This document shows positions 24,097 to 30,918 of a stretch of DNA of 30,918 bases, in pieces. A model generated the notes under the pieces. That model had not been told where the DNA came from and did no database searches. It worked only from the letters and a program-made list of their open reading frames with translations. The DNA lies in NCBI GenBank assembly GCA_023443515.1, contig JAEZUC010000073.1:1-30918 (forward strand). The letters are read 5' to 3'. The stretch's first letter is position 1, and the number at the start of each line of letters is the position of its first letter. The translations under genes were made by a program, and so were the position numbers. The DNA comes from Bacillota bacterium (GTDB lineage Bacteria > Bacillota > Clostridia > Acetivibrionales > DSM-1351).

Positions 24097-25248
24097 ATGA
24101 CTAAGACACTAAAACTCTACTACAAATATCCCGACCGAAACCAATTTGATGCAACAATCATACATGTAAATGAAAAAGGAGTTATTCTTGATAAAACACT
24201 TTTCTATCCAAAGGGCGGGTATCAGGATGCGGATCATGGAATATTAAATATGTCCGGCACCAGACTACCGGTTTCTGATGTCATTGAAAATAATGGTGAA
24301 ATAATTCATTTTGTGTCTGATACTTCCATGCTACGTGAAGGTTCTACTGTTCATGGTCTGGTTGATTTTGACAGAAGATTTTACCTCTCTTTGCTCCATA
24401 CCGCTCAGCATGTAATTTCTCGTATTATTTTTAATAAGTGGAAAATAAATACTAATCGTTCCAATTTTATTGACAGTGGTGGTGAAATTGTTCTTTCCAA
24501 GCCCATCGTTGAAAAGGATCTCTATTTCATAGAGGAAAAACTTATGGAGGTGGCCTCTGAAAAGAGAAATGTACTTTGTCATATGGAGGACGATTTTCGT
24601 TTAGTTGATATTGCCGGGTATGATTGTAGCCCCTGCGGTGGAACACATCTCACAGACACTTCCTATCTGGAAAATGTTTATTTAATTGGAGTTGATGGAA
24701 ATAAAATATTGTACGACGGTGGCAAAGTAGGCTTCAATAGACTTAAGGCTTGTAGAAAGGAAATGTTTTATATTAAAAACAAGCTAGGCAAGCCAGACAA
24801 TTGCTTGAAAATAATTGATAATTTAAATGAAAACCTTAATATCTATAAATATAATTATAACATGTTATCGATTGAAATGCTTAAACAGCAGTTCAATGAT
24901 CCTGGACAACATAAAAAAGTCGACGGGTTTAGAATCGGTATTATAAATAACCGCCTTATTAATACCAGAAATTTAAAAGCAAAATTCTTTAAGAGAATCT
25001 TCCCTAAATTGAAAAAAGAATCAAAATTTGATCTATACATAATAATTTCAGGAATTCAAACAACCCTTCTATCATTTTCCAATTTGGTAAGTTGTTCAGA
25101 TATTATAGCAACGTTGAAGAAAGAAGGATTTGTACAGCTTGGTGGTGGGAATCATAAAAAAGCAAACTTCATTATGAAAGATATTTCGTGCGAGGCGATG
25201 GTTGAGAAAATAGGTGAATTTATTCAAAAGATAAATGTCATTCAATAA
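24097..25248 (+). CDS. AlaX-type alanyl-tRNA editing hydrolase with DHHA1-like tail
   Basis: 383 residues. The N-terminal half is the trans-editing domain of alanyl-tRNA synthetase: KTLFYPKGGYQDADHGIL opening, the HxxxH motif LLHTAQHVISR (His101, His105), and the C-x3-H motif SPCGGTHL (Cys180, His184), which together bind zinc. These proteins hydrolyse Ser or Gly wrongly joined to tRNA-Ala. The C-terminal 150 residues end in QLGGGNHKKANFIMKD, as in DHHA1 domains, giving an AlaX-long layout. In this cluster it may cleave an aminoacyl ester or amide on a nucleoside instead, either as a pathway step or for self-protection; that is inference. It follows a 68-base gap without terminator. Confidence 0.87.
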   Translation: MTKTLKLYYKYPDRNQFDATIIHVNEKGVILDKTLFYPKGGYQDADHGILNMSGTRLPVSDVIENNGEIIHFVSDTSMLREGSTVHGLVDFDRRFYLSLLHTAQHVISRIIFNKWKINTNRSNFIDSGGEIVLSKPIVEKDLYFIEEKLMEVASEKRNVLCHMEDDFRLVDIAGYDCSPCGGTHLTDTSYLENVYLIGVDGNKILYDGGKVGFNRLKACRKEMFYIKNKLGKPDNCLKIIDNLNENLNIYKYNYNMLSIEMLKQQFNDPGQHKKVDGFRIGIINNRLINTRNLKAKFFKRIFPKLKKESKFDLYIIISGIQTTLLSFSNLVSCSDIIATLKKEGFVQLGGGNHKKANFIMKDISCEAMVEKIGEFIQKINVIQ

Positions 25249-25299
25249 AAAAAATTTTCGTTACTAATATAGAAACTTTATACTTCCGAGGTGCAGATA

Positions 25300-26325
25300 A
25301 TGGTAATATCAAGCAACAAATCACATAAAGAGTATGGTAAGGAAGCCTTTGAACAATATGATCGGAAGAAGGATGAATACTTGAATCCACCAAAGATTAA
25401 ATATGTCCATATTTACGTAACCAGAAGATGTAATATCAAATGTTCCCACTGTTTTACAGACTCCTGCCAGACTATGGAGCACGAGATGAGCGCAGCAGAA
25501 TGGGTGAAAATTGCTTCAGATATCGGGCATCTGGGTGTGAAAACAGTTCATATTGAAGGTGGTGAGCCGTTGATATATCCGGGTATTGAAGATGTAGTAG
25601 TATCTTTTGTAAAAAGTAAAGTAACAGATATTCTGCTTGTCACAAACGGGCTTAGTGCAAGTCAACAAAGATTAGAGACCTTAAGGGATTGCGGACTGAA
25701 AAGAATCGCAGTATCTTTTGATTCTACTAATCCTGATATTCATAATGAATTAAGGGATGGCTCCCATCAATATGCAAAAAATGCAATAATAACAGCAGTT
25801 AAATTAGGAATAACTACAAGAATCAGTTCGGTGCTTACAAAAAAATCCGTACACGGTTTAAAGGAGCTTATTGACTTTGCCGTATATAATGGTGTGAGTA
25901 CGTTAAATATCGATTGGTTTAATGGGGTTGGTCGGGGAAAAACTTTAACCTCACTTTATCAAATAAAAAGAACGGATAAAGATTTATTTCGTTTATTAGA
26001 AAGTGCAATTATTCATTTTTTAAAAAAGGGCAAAACCGGCATGACACTGGCTGTTGATCTCCCGGGATGGCTGAAACCGGAGGATTCATTTCTGGCAAAT
26101 GATAGTAGCAAAACTCATATTTTGGAATGCGATGCAGTAAAAAGTCAGATTTCTGTTGGCTCGGATGGTTCAGTTTACCCATGTTTCATTTATTCCCATG
26201 GAAATGGTAGCTTGGGTAATCTCAGATACCAGACCTTGCACGATATATTAAAGTCAAACACTGATTGCGTTGAAATAAATTGCCCCATAGGAGCTACATC
26301 ACATAAATTTTACTACTGTGAATAA
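25300..26325 (+). CDS. Radical SAM enzyme with SPASM-like C-terminus
   Basis: 341 residues. The radical SAM cluster is C44-x3-C48-x2-C51 in RRCNIKCSHCF, followed by the SAM-binding IEGGEPLIYP. The C-terminal part has CDAVKSQISVGSDGSVYPCF, with further Cys (NTDCVEINCP, YYCE), resembling the SPASM or twitch domains that hold auxiliary iron-sulfur clusters. It would start radical chemistry on an unknown substrate. ATG 25300 follows GAGGTG (25288-25293) by 6 bases; the GTG at 25291 is part of that site. Gap to the previous gene is 51 bases with no terminator. Confidence 0.88.
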   Translation: MVISSNKSHKEYGKEAFEQYDRKKDEYLNPPKIKYVHIYVTRRCNIKCSHCFTDSCQTMEHEMSAAEWVKIASDIGHLGVKTVHIEGGEPLIYPGIEDVVVSFVKSKVTDILLVTNGLSASQQRLETLRDCGLKRIAVSFDSTNPDIHNELRDGSHQYAKNAIITAVKLGITTRISSVLTKKSVHGLKELIDFAVYNGVSTLNIDWFNGVGRGKTLTSLYQIKRTDKDLFRLLESAIIHFLKKGKTGMTLAVDLPGWLKPEDSFLANDSSKTHILECDAVKSQISVGSDGSVYPCFIYSHGNGSLGNLRYQTLHDILKSNTDCVEINCPIGATSHKFYYCE

Positions 26326-26366
26326 ATTAAACCTTATCATTATAAGTTTGAAAAGGAGCTTAAATC

Positions 26367-27500
26367 ATGTACATAAAAATGCCATATAATTGGGATTTAT
26401 CCCTGCTGGATTCACTGGATAAAATGAATAGAGAGGATGATACAATATACCCTGTTAAAGAGATTTATGCTAGTGACCGCAAATCAATTGTAGGTACAGG
26501 AAGACCACCTGCCGTAATACCTGAAAGGCATGAATCCTATGCCACTCATATTAATTCCTCACATAAAAAGGGAATGAAATTTTTTTATGTTCTAAATGCT
26601 TGCTCAATGGCAGGTCAGGAATTAAACGGGGATACCCAGAAAGAAATATATACTCACATAAGTGATTTGGTAGAAGCAGGGGTCGATGGGTTTATAATAA
26701 CAATACCTTATTTGGCGGTATTGATTAAGACATGGTTTCCAAAACTGATTATAGCAAGCAGTGTCAATAATCAGTTGGATTCTGTGGCTAAAATCGAACA
26801 ACTTTTATATTCAGCTCCATATGATGAAATTCAGTTTCCATTCACAAGGTCAAGGGATTTTCCGTTGTTTAGGGAAGTTAGTAATCATTTCCCCGAAAAA
26901 GGTCGAACAGCTTTGGTTAATGAGAGTTGCCTCCCTGATTGTGCTTTTCAACGTTTTCATCAGGATTTTTATAATTTTTTAAGTCCTGAAGAAAAAAAAA
27001 TTGATTTTTACCATCTGTGTTGCGCTGTACATAAGCTGGAGAATCCATTAAACGTTTTAAAATCCCAATGGATTAGGCCCGAAGATCTTTGCTTTTTGAA
27101 GGAAGCCGGAATAACTGCCGTAAAATTGGCAGGCCGTGAAAAAAAAGATAGTAGTTGGCTACTGGATTTGGCGAGAAACTATTCAAAGGGGCAAAGTACC
27201 GGCAATATATTTAGATTCGTTGAAAAAACAGGATTATTGGATATGGACTGGAAGGATATCCTTGGTAAGGATCTTGATCCTTGCCACTATATTGTGGATA
27301 GTCAAGCCATGGATGGTTTTATAAAGCCATTTTATGATGGAAAAGTACCCTGTGTCACAAACAAAAATTGCAGTGCTGACTGCAAATGGTGTGAAGGCTT
27401 TATGCACGCTGTAACACTGCCTCCGAATAGGAGTGAAAGGCTGAATACTGTTAATCAATTAATGGAAGTGGCAAAGAGCAATATGTATAAAGTGGTTTAA
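26367..27500 (+). CDS. U32-family protein (UbiU/UbiV/RlhA-type), second of two
   Basis: 377 residues, paralogous in layout to the U32 protein at 21141. Shared landmarks: EIYASDRKSIVGTGRPP (compare ELYGSDRQHAYLTARPD), GFIITIPYLAVLI, IASSVNNQLDSVAKI, and QWIRPEDLCFLKEAGITAVK with KLAGREKK after it. The putative cluster ligands are Cys188, Cys192, Cys218 and Cys219, spaced differently from the first. The C-terminal quartet is C329-x5-C335-x3-C339-x2-C342, almost the same as in the first. UbiU and UbiV work as a pair; the two proteins here may also form a heterodimer. AAAGGAG lies 10 bases before the ATG. Confidence 0.85.
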   Translation: MYIKMPYNWDLSLLDSLDKMNREDDTIYPVKEIYASDRKSIVGTGRPPAVIPERHESYATHINSSHKKGMKFFYVLNACSMAGQELNGDTQKEIYTHISDLVEAGVDGFIITIPYLAVLIKTWFPKLIIASSVNNQLDSVAKIEQLLYSAPYDEIQFPFTRSRDFPLFREVSNHFPEKGRTALVNESCLPDCAFQRFHQDFYNFLSPEEKKIDFYHLCCAVHKLENPLNVLKSQWIRPEDLCFLKEAGITAVKLAGREKKDSSWLLDLARNYSKGQSTGNIFRFVEKTGLLDMDWKDILGKDLDPCHYIVDSQAMDGFIKPFYDGKVPCVTNKNCSADCKWCEGFMHAVTLPPNRSERLNTVNQLMEVAKSNMYKVV

Positions 27501-27589
27501 TGGCACCAACGTTTGATGATGTGGAAATATGGCAGGAAATTGAGCAACTTATGGTTGTAAGGTTTATGAAAATTAAAATGATTATGTGA
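27500..27589 (+). pseudogene. Clipped start of a four-helix-bundle (S23/Avd-like) protein
   Basis: A 29-codon frame whose ATG overlaps the preceding stop codon (TAATG). It begins MAPTFDDVEIWQEIEQLMVV, the usual opening of four-helix-bundle proteins of the 23S intervening-sequence/Avd group (typically F.DIEVWQ.A..L), then degenerates into FMKIKMIM and stops. Normal members have about 110-130 residues, so this is a remnant. No ribosome site is seen, although coupling to the U32 stop could still allow translation. Confidence 0.4.
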
Positions 27590-27599
27590 GGATCAGTGA

Positions 27600-28568
27600 A
27601 TGATTAATAAAATAATTTCAGGAAAAAAGGTTTATATTTTTACAAAGCTTTATAATATATTTGATCGGCTTAATTCTCTTGAATTATGTGAATACATAAA
27701 TGAGTGCCTTTTAGAAATAATTGGAGAAAAGGCTGACTACTGCTTTCTTCCATATAGAGATTCAAATTGTCAAATTGCACATCTTGAAAATAAAACAAAG
27801 GCGATCTTTGATTTAGATAAAAGCATGCTGGATAATGCCTGTATACTAACGGGTTATTTGGACGGCCCTGCGTATGACTCCGGTATTGGCTTTGAACTAG
27901 GATATTCCTTTATAAGAGGTATACCTATAGTTGTATTGTCAACGGACTATTTCTTGTTTACAAATAGAGAAAGCGATAAAAATTTTTCAATAAGCGTATT
28001 GTTGAATCTCATATCCAAAGTAATAGCTATAAGAGCTTGCGATGCCGAAGTTGAATACAGGAAAAACATTGATGCGCATAAAAATATTATATTAGGAGAG
28101 CTACGGCGAGCATTGAAGGAAATAAGTATTGGTGGTTATAAAATAAACAATGTCTTCAATTATAGTATTTGTGAAGATGAATATGATTTGTACATTGACT
28201 CATTATCAATGAAATATGAATATTGCTTGAATATTATTGAAAGAGTAATAACCATCTGTAAAAATTTAAAATTAACATATTATATTTCTGATTTTTCCAA
28301 CGAGGAAAGAGCAATAGAAAGCTTGAATTGTTTGAAAAAATCAAAATATGTTTTTATCCAAGGAGATAATAATGAGATGGATCTGGATTCATCAATTTTG
28401 CAGGGAATATCATATGCATTGGAAAAGAAAATAATATTGTATTGTTCTAATAATTATTCTTTATTTCAGTCAAAGGATTTTCATATGAAAAGAAATCCGA
28501 TGATAGAACATTCCACAGACATAATTATAACGAAAATTGATGAATTAGAAGCATTTTTAACAACCTAG
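27600..28568 (+). CDS. Nucleoside 2-deoxyribosyltransferase-like protein, two-part
   Basis: 322 residues, about twice the normal size of the family. In the N-terminal half, ACILTGYLDGPAYDSGIGFE followed by LGYSFIRGIPIVVLSTDY is the nucleoside 2-deoxyribosyltransferase signature, with Asp88 and the catalytic candidate Glu99. Such enzymes swap bases on deoxynucleosides or hydrolyse (deoxy)nucleoside monophosphates. The C-terminal half (YISDFSNEERAIESLNCLKK, YVFIQGDNNEMD, ILQGISYALEKKIILYCSNN) looks like a second, degraded copy of the same fold with no obvious catalytic Glu. ATG 27600 has GAGGA 8 bases upstream. Last gene of the cluster, 99 bases after the U32 gene. Confidence 0.8.
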   Translation: MINKIISGKKVYIFTKLYNIFDRLNSLELCEYINECLLEIIGEKADYCFLPYRDSNCQIAHLENKTKAIFDLDKSMLDNACILTGYLDGPAYDSGIGFELGYSFIRGIPIVVLSTDYFLFTNRESDKNFSISVLLNLISKVIAIRACDAEVEYRKNIDAHKNIILGELRRALKEISIGGYKINNVFNYSICEDEYDLYIDSLSMKYEYCLNIIERVITICKNLKLTYYISDFSNEERAIESLNCLKKSKYVFIQGDNNEMDLDSSILQGISYALEKKIILYCSNNYSLFQSKDFHMKRNPMIEHSTDIIITKIDELEAFLTT

Positions 28569-28723
28569 AGATTTGTTTAATATCCAATTGCGATTAATAA
28601 CACTCATAACTTCATTTTTTTTTGATTTTTGTACAAATTATTGGGATTATATACTTTAATTTACTTATATGCATTAAAATAATAATTAAATATTACTCGT
28701 ATGATCGATGATAAATCATTATA

Positions 28724-28786
28724 AAATAGATGCTCACATGGAATCTTATGTTAGATAATCCTAAAAGGGGTTCTATTTATTTTTTT
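28724..28786 (+). terminator. Possible terminator-like structure after the cluster
   Basis: AAATAG (28724-28729) can pair with CTATTT (28773-28778) around an inner imperfect hairpin (GGAATCT with AGATAATCC), followed by a run of T residues (28780-28786). The stem is weak and interrupted, and it starts 155 bases after the last stop codon. Confidence 0.3.
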
Positions 28787-28905
28787 GATTACATTGGGAA
28801 ATAAGCATCAAGGCAAAGCAACAATAACCAGAAGGGACGCTCTGATGGCAGATATGCCTATATTTCAAGCAGTATTACCGGTAATAGGTAAGGCTTAAAG
28901 TTTGA

Positions 28906-28987
28906 GTATTTTCGTTTATTTTAGAATTGTTGAGACATAGGAGATTTGTCGTCAAAGATCAAATTCTAAGATTAAGCGAGAAAATAC
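28906..28987 (+). promoter_or_regulatory. Nested three-tier inverted repeat in the GH43 leader
   Basis: Three inverted repeats nest inside one another: GTATTTTC (28906-28913) with its complement at 28980-28987, TTAGAATT (28921-28928) with 28962-28969, and TTGAGACA (28930-28937) with TGTC-g-TCAA (28947-28955, one bulged G). The 9-nt top loop is TAGGAGATT. No T run follows, so it is not a terminator. It ends 34 bases before the GH43 ATG and may be a cis-acting RNA structure. The rest of the gap 28569-29021 has no gene I can support. Confidence 0.5.
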
Positions 28988-29021
28988 GAGTAAATGATGT
29001 ATATTATTAGGAGGAAAGCAT

Positions 29022-30918
29022 ATGATTAAAATTCGTATTTTGTCGTGTCTGCTAATTACTTCAATTCTTACCGGACTATTTTCATTTATACCTGCAAATA
29101 AAGTAAATGCTGCGGATGCCGGTTTGATGCTTTGGTACAGGTTTGGTGAGGGATTGGGAACAAAAGTTGCCGATTCTTCCGGTAACGGCAGAGATGGTAT
29201 TTTGAATGGTAACTGCAGTTGGATAACAGCTCAGAATGGATCGGGTGCGGTCGAATTGGATGGAAATTCGGGGTATATACAGATGCCTAATGGCCTTCTG
29301 TCAGGTCTGACAGAGACCACGGTAAGTGCCAGAGTGTTTGTTGATCCGTCAAATGTCAACCCGTCCTGGGTATTTAATTTCGGAACAACTACAGATTCAA
29401 AAAGTGATGTGAATGCACATTATTTCGGTTTTTTGCTGGAGTCAGGAACATACAGAGTTATGCTTGCGAAAGCACACTGGACTGATGAACAAAACACTAA
29501 GGTGAACTCAGCCTTTAGTACCGGAGTGTGGAAATACGTTACATATACTCAAAAAGGGACTTTAGGTACACTTTATGTAGACGGGGTGAAGGTTGCTGAG
29601 AACACAAATGTCGCATATTCTCCTAAAGATATTGAGTCTACGGTAGCCAATTTTATTGGAAGAGCACCATATACTGCTGACAATTACTTCAAAGGTAAGG
29701 TTGCAGATTTCCGCCTATACAACAGGGCACTCAGTGCCACAGAGGTAGTAGAATTGAGTAATGGAGGCGCTTCTGATATTGTTGCATTGGACAAAGCAGC
29801 ATTAACCCTTGGGGATCTGAGTCAGGTAACTTCAAAAATCAACTTGCCGACAGCAGGCGTAAATGGCAGTACAATTACCTGGATGTCATCCGACCAAAGT
29901 CTCGTTTCTTCAACGGGGTATGTAACTCGCCCAAAATACCCGGAAACAGATAAGCAGGCAACACTTACCGCAACAATCACACGAGGAAGTGTAAGTGATA
30001 CAAAAATATTCCAAGCTACAGTTAAGGCATTGCTGCAAGGGCAGGATCAGGCAATAGAGAATGCAAAAAAGCAGCTGCTTATTCGCAATGCAGATGATAT
30101 ACGTGGAAATATTACATTGCCAGCATCAATTGTTACTGATGGAGCAACTGTCAAGGTAACCTGGTCAACGGACAAGCCTGCTATTGTCAATGTGAATGAA
30201 GTAGTGAATTCAGGCTATGACAATGCACCTGCGGGTATTGTTACAAGACCTGCTACAGACACTAAGGTAACCTTAACAGCTCACCTGACTAATGGAACGG
30301 CAACGGGGACGGCAGATATAAATATCACTGTTCGGGCAAAACCCAAAACTATAAGTGAATCAGATTATAAGGGATATTTCTTTACATATTTTAATGGCAC
30401 TGCCAGGTCTGATGCAGAGCAGATATACTTTGCTTCAAGTACTGATGGACTAAATTGGAAGGAACTCAACGGAAACAATCCGGTGCTGACTTCAACCGTT
30501 GGAGATAAGGGTGTTCGTGACCCATTTATTTTAAGGTCTCCTGAGGGGGATAAATTCTATATGGTTGCAACAGACCTAAGAATTGCAAATGGTAAAGGCT
30601 GGGATGCAGCCGGAACATACGGAAGTAAATCGGTTGTAATTTGGGAATCCAATGATTTGGTAAATTGGTCTAAAGAAAGGCTGGTTAAAGTTGCAAGAGA
30701 TGATGCAGGCTGTACCTGGGCTCCTGAGATAGTATTTGATGAAAAGACAGGAGAATATGTGATGTTCTGGGCATCACGAGTAGGAGCAGATAACTTTGGC
30801 AAGTTTAGAATATACATAGCAAAGACAAGAGATTTTTATACCTTTACCGAACCAAAGTTGTATATTGAAAGAAGTAATGATGTAATAGATACAACCATCA
30901 TCAAGCAAGGAGGCACAT
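29022..30918 (+). CDS. Secreted LamG/Ig-like/GH43 glycoside hydrolase, 3' end cut off
   Basis: Open to the window end; 632 residues visible. A signal peptide (MIKIRILSCLLITSILTG... ending VNA, about 1-31) marks export. A LamG/concanavalin-like carbohydrate-binding domain spans about 35-248 (LMLWYRFGEGLGTKVADSSG; RLYNRALSATEVVELSNGG). Two Ig-like modules follow (about 255-340 and 345-440, each with ITWMSSD or VTWSTDK strands). From about 450 a GH43 five-bladed propeller starts; GVRDPFILR holds the base Asp500 and TWAPEIVFDE (566 on) is typical of the family. It likely removes arabinose or xylose side groups from plant cell walls. AGGAGG lies 7 bases before ATG 29022. The missing 3' end may carry a dockerin or further binding module. 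Confidence 0.92.
   Translation, partial: MIKIRILSCLLITSILTGLFSFIPANKVNAADAGLMLWYRFGEGLGTKVADSSGNGRDGILNGNCSWITAQNGSGAVELDGNSGYIQMPNGLLSGLTETTVSARVFVDPSNVNPSWVFNFGTTTDSKSDVNAHYFGFLLESGTYRVMLAKAHWTDEQNTKVNSAFSTGVWKYVTYTQKGTLGTLYVDGVKVAENTNVAYSPKDIESTVANFIGRAPYTADNYFKGKVADFRLYNRALSATEVVELSNGGASDIVALDKAALTLGDLSQVTSKINLPTAGVNGSTITWMSSDQSLVSSTGYVTRPKYPETDKQATLTATITRGSVSDTKIFQATVKALLQGQDQAIENAKKQLLIRNADDIRGNITLPASIVTDGATVKVTWSTDKPAIVNVNEVVNSGYDNAPAGIVTRPATDTKVTLTAHLTNGTATGTADINITVRAKPKTISESDYKGYFFTYFNGTARSDAEQIYFASSTDGLNWKELNGNNPVLTSTVGDKGVRDPFILRSPEGDKFYMVATDLRIANGKGWDAAGTYGSKSVVIWESNDLVNWSKERLVKVARDDAGCTWAPEIVFDEKTGEYVMFWASRVGADNFGKFRIYIAKTRDFYTFTEPKLYIERSNDVIDTTIIKQGGT

Noticed and set aside
25249..25299. 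A and T runs between the AlaX-like and radical SAM genes as a terminator
   Set aside because: No stem precedes the T run, so the operon is treated as continuous.
26761..27324. Two short + strand frames inside the second U32 gene
   Set aside because: They are out-of-frame shadows of a well-supported gene with no starts or families of their own.
28758..28898. Open stretch of about 46 codons on the + strand ending GKATITRRDALMADMP...VIGKA
   Set aside because: It reads like protein but has no ATG or ribosome site at its start, its upstream part is low complexity, and I recognise no family. It may be a remnant; too weak to annotate.
28780..28900. Possible riboswitch (GGCAAAGC, GGGACGC and small hairpins recall c-di-GMP-I motifs)
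   Set aside because: The order and spacing of conserved blocks do not fit c-di-GMP-I, preQ1, SAM, TPP or other classes I could test by eye.
30557..30817. Minus-strand open frame of 86 codons
   Set aside because: It lies wholly inside the GH43 coding region, whose frame continues to the window end; it is an antisense shadow.
1..30918. CRISPR arrays, tRNA/rRNA genes, insertion sequences, attachment sites
   Set aside because: No regularly spaced direct repeats, cloverleaf, rRNA or transposase signatures were found on reading both strands.

Overview
The window is AT-rich, densely coded almost entirely on the + strand, and looks like a low-GC anaerobic Firmicute of the Clostridia, probably a cellulolytic Ruminiclostridium-like species. 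The basis is the YesM/YesN two-component pair, RbsABC-type sugar transporter, GshF-type glutathione enzymes, TTG/GTG starts, strong Shine-Dalgarno sites, U-tailed hairpin terminators and a secreted LamG/Ig/GH43 polysaccharidase at the right edge. The genus is inference; no rRNA or tRNA gene was seen.

Layout. (1) 1-594: 3' end of a TerC-family membrane protein, closed by a strong terminator. (2) 768-4176: YesM-type sensor kinase and YesN-type AraC response regulator, overlapping by 8 bases. (3) 4400-10978: sugar or polyol operon with ABC ATPase, permease, lipoprotein binding protein, short-chain dehydrogenase, divergent RpiB-like isomerase, DhaK and DhaL. The gene set matches a GolD/DthD-type route: polyol import, oxidation to a ketose, phosphorylation by DhaK/L, isomerisation. 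The kinase pair upstream probably controls it. (4) 11119-11970: an orphan membrane-anchored SurA-N-like protein. (5) 12088-16031: Acr3 arsenite exporter, Cys-rich ArsR repressor and a two-gene version of bifunctional GshF. A shared 18-bp operator-like site lies over the arsR and gshA promoters, suggesting an arsenic/thiol regulon. (6) 16120-17922: MarR regulator with a striking triple operator, C_GCAxxG_C_C redox protein, Cys-tailed methyltransferase and a small DUF6485-like protein, closed by a perfect palindromic terminator.

(7) 18275-28568 is the most unusual part: eleven co-directional, mostly tightly spaced genes behind a near-consensus promoter. They encode a GP88-like Cys-rich protein, a two-domain methyltransferase, an HhH-glycosylase/Qng1-like protein, two U32-family proteins with an extra C-terminal Cys quartet, a 5'(3')-deoxyribonucleotidase, a PnuC-type transporter, a deoxynucleoside kinase, an AlaX-type editing hydrolase with a DHHA1-like tail, a radical SAM/SPASM-like enzyme and a two-part nucleoside 2-deoxyribosyltransferase-like protein. 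Almost every recognisable family acts on nucleosides, nucleobases or aminoacyl-nucleotides. I infer an undescribed pathway that makes, salvages or installs a modified (deoxy)nucleoside.

(8) 28569-29021 is non-coding, with a nested three-tier inverted repeat before the GH43 gene, which runs off the right edge. Two gene remnants were found: a kelch-repeat fragment on the minus strand (about 18014-18250) and a clipped four-helix-bundle protein start (27500-27589).
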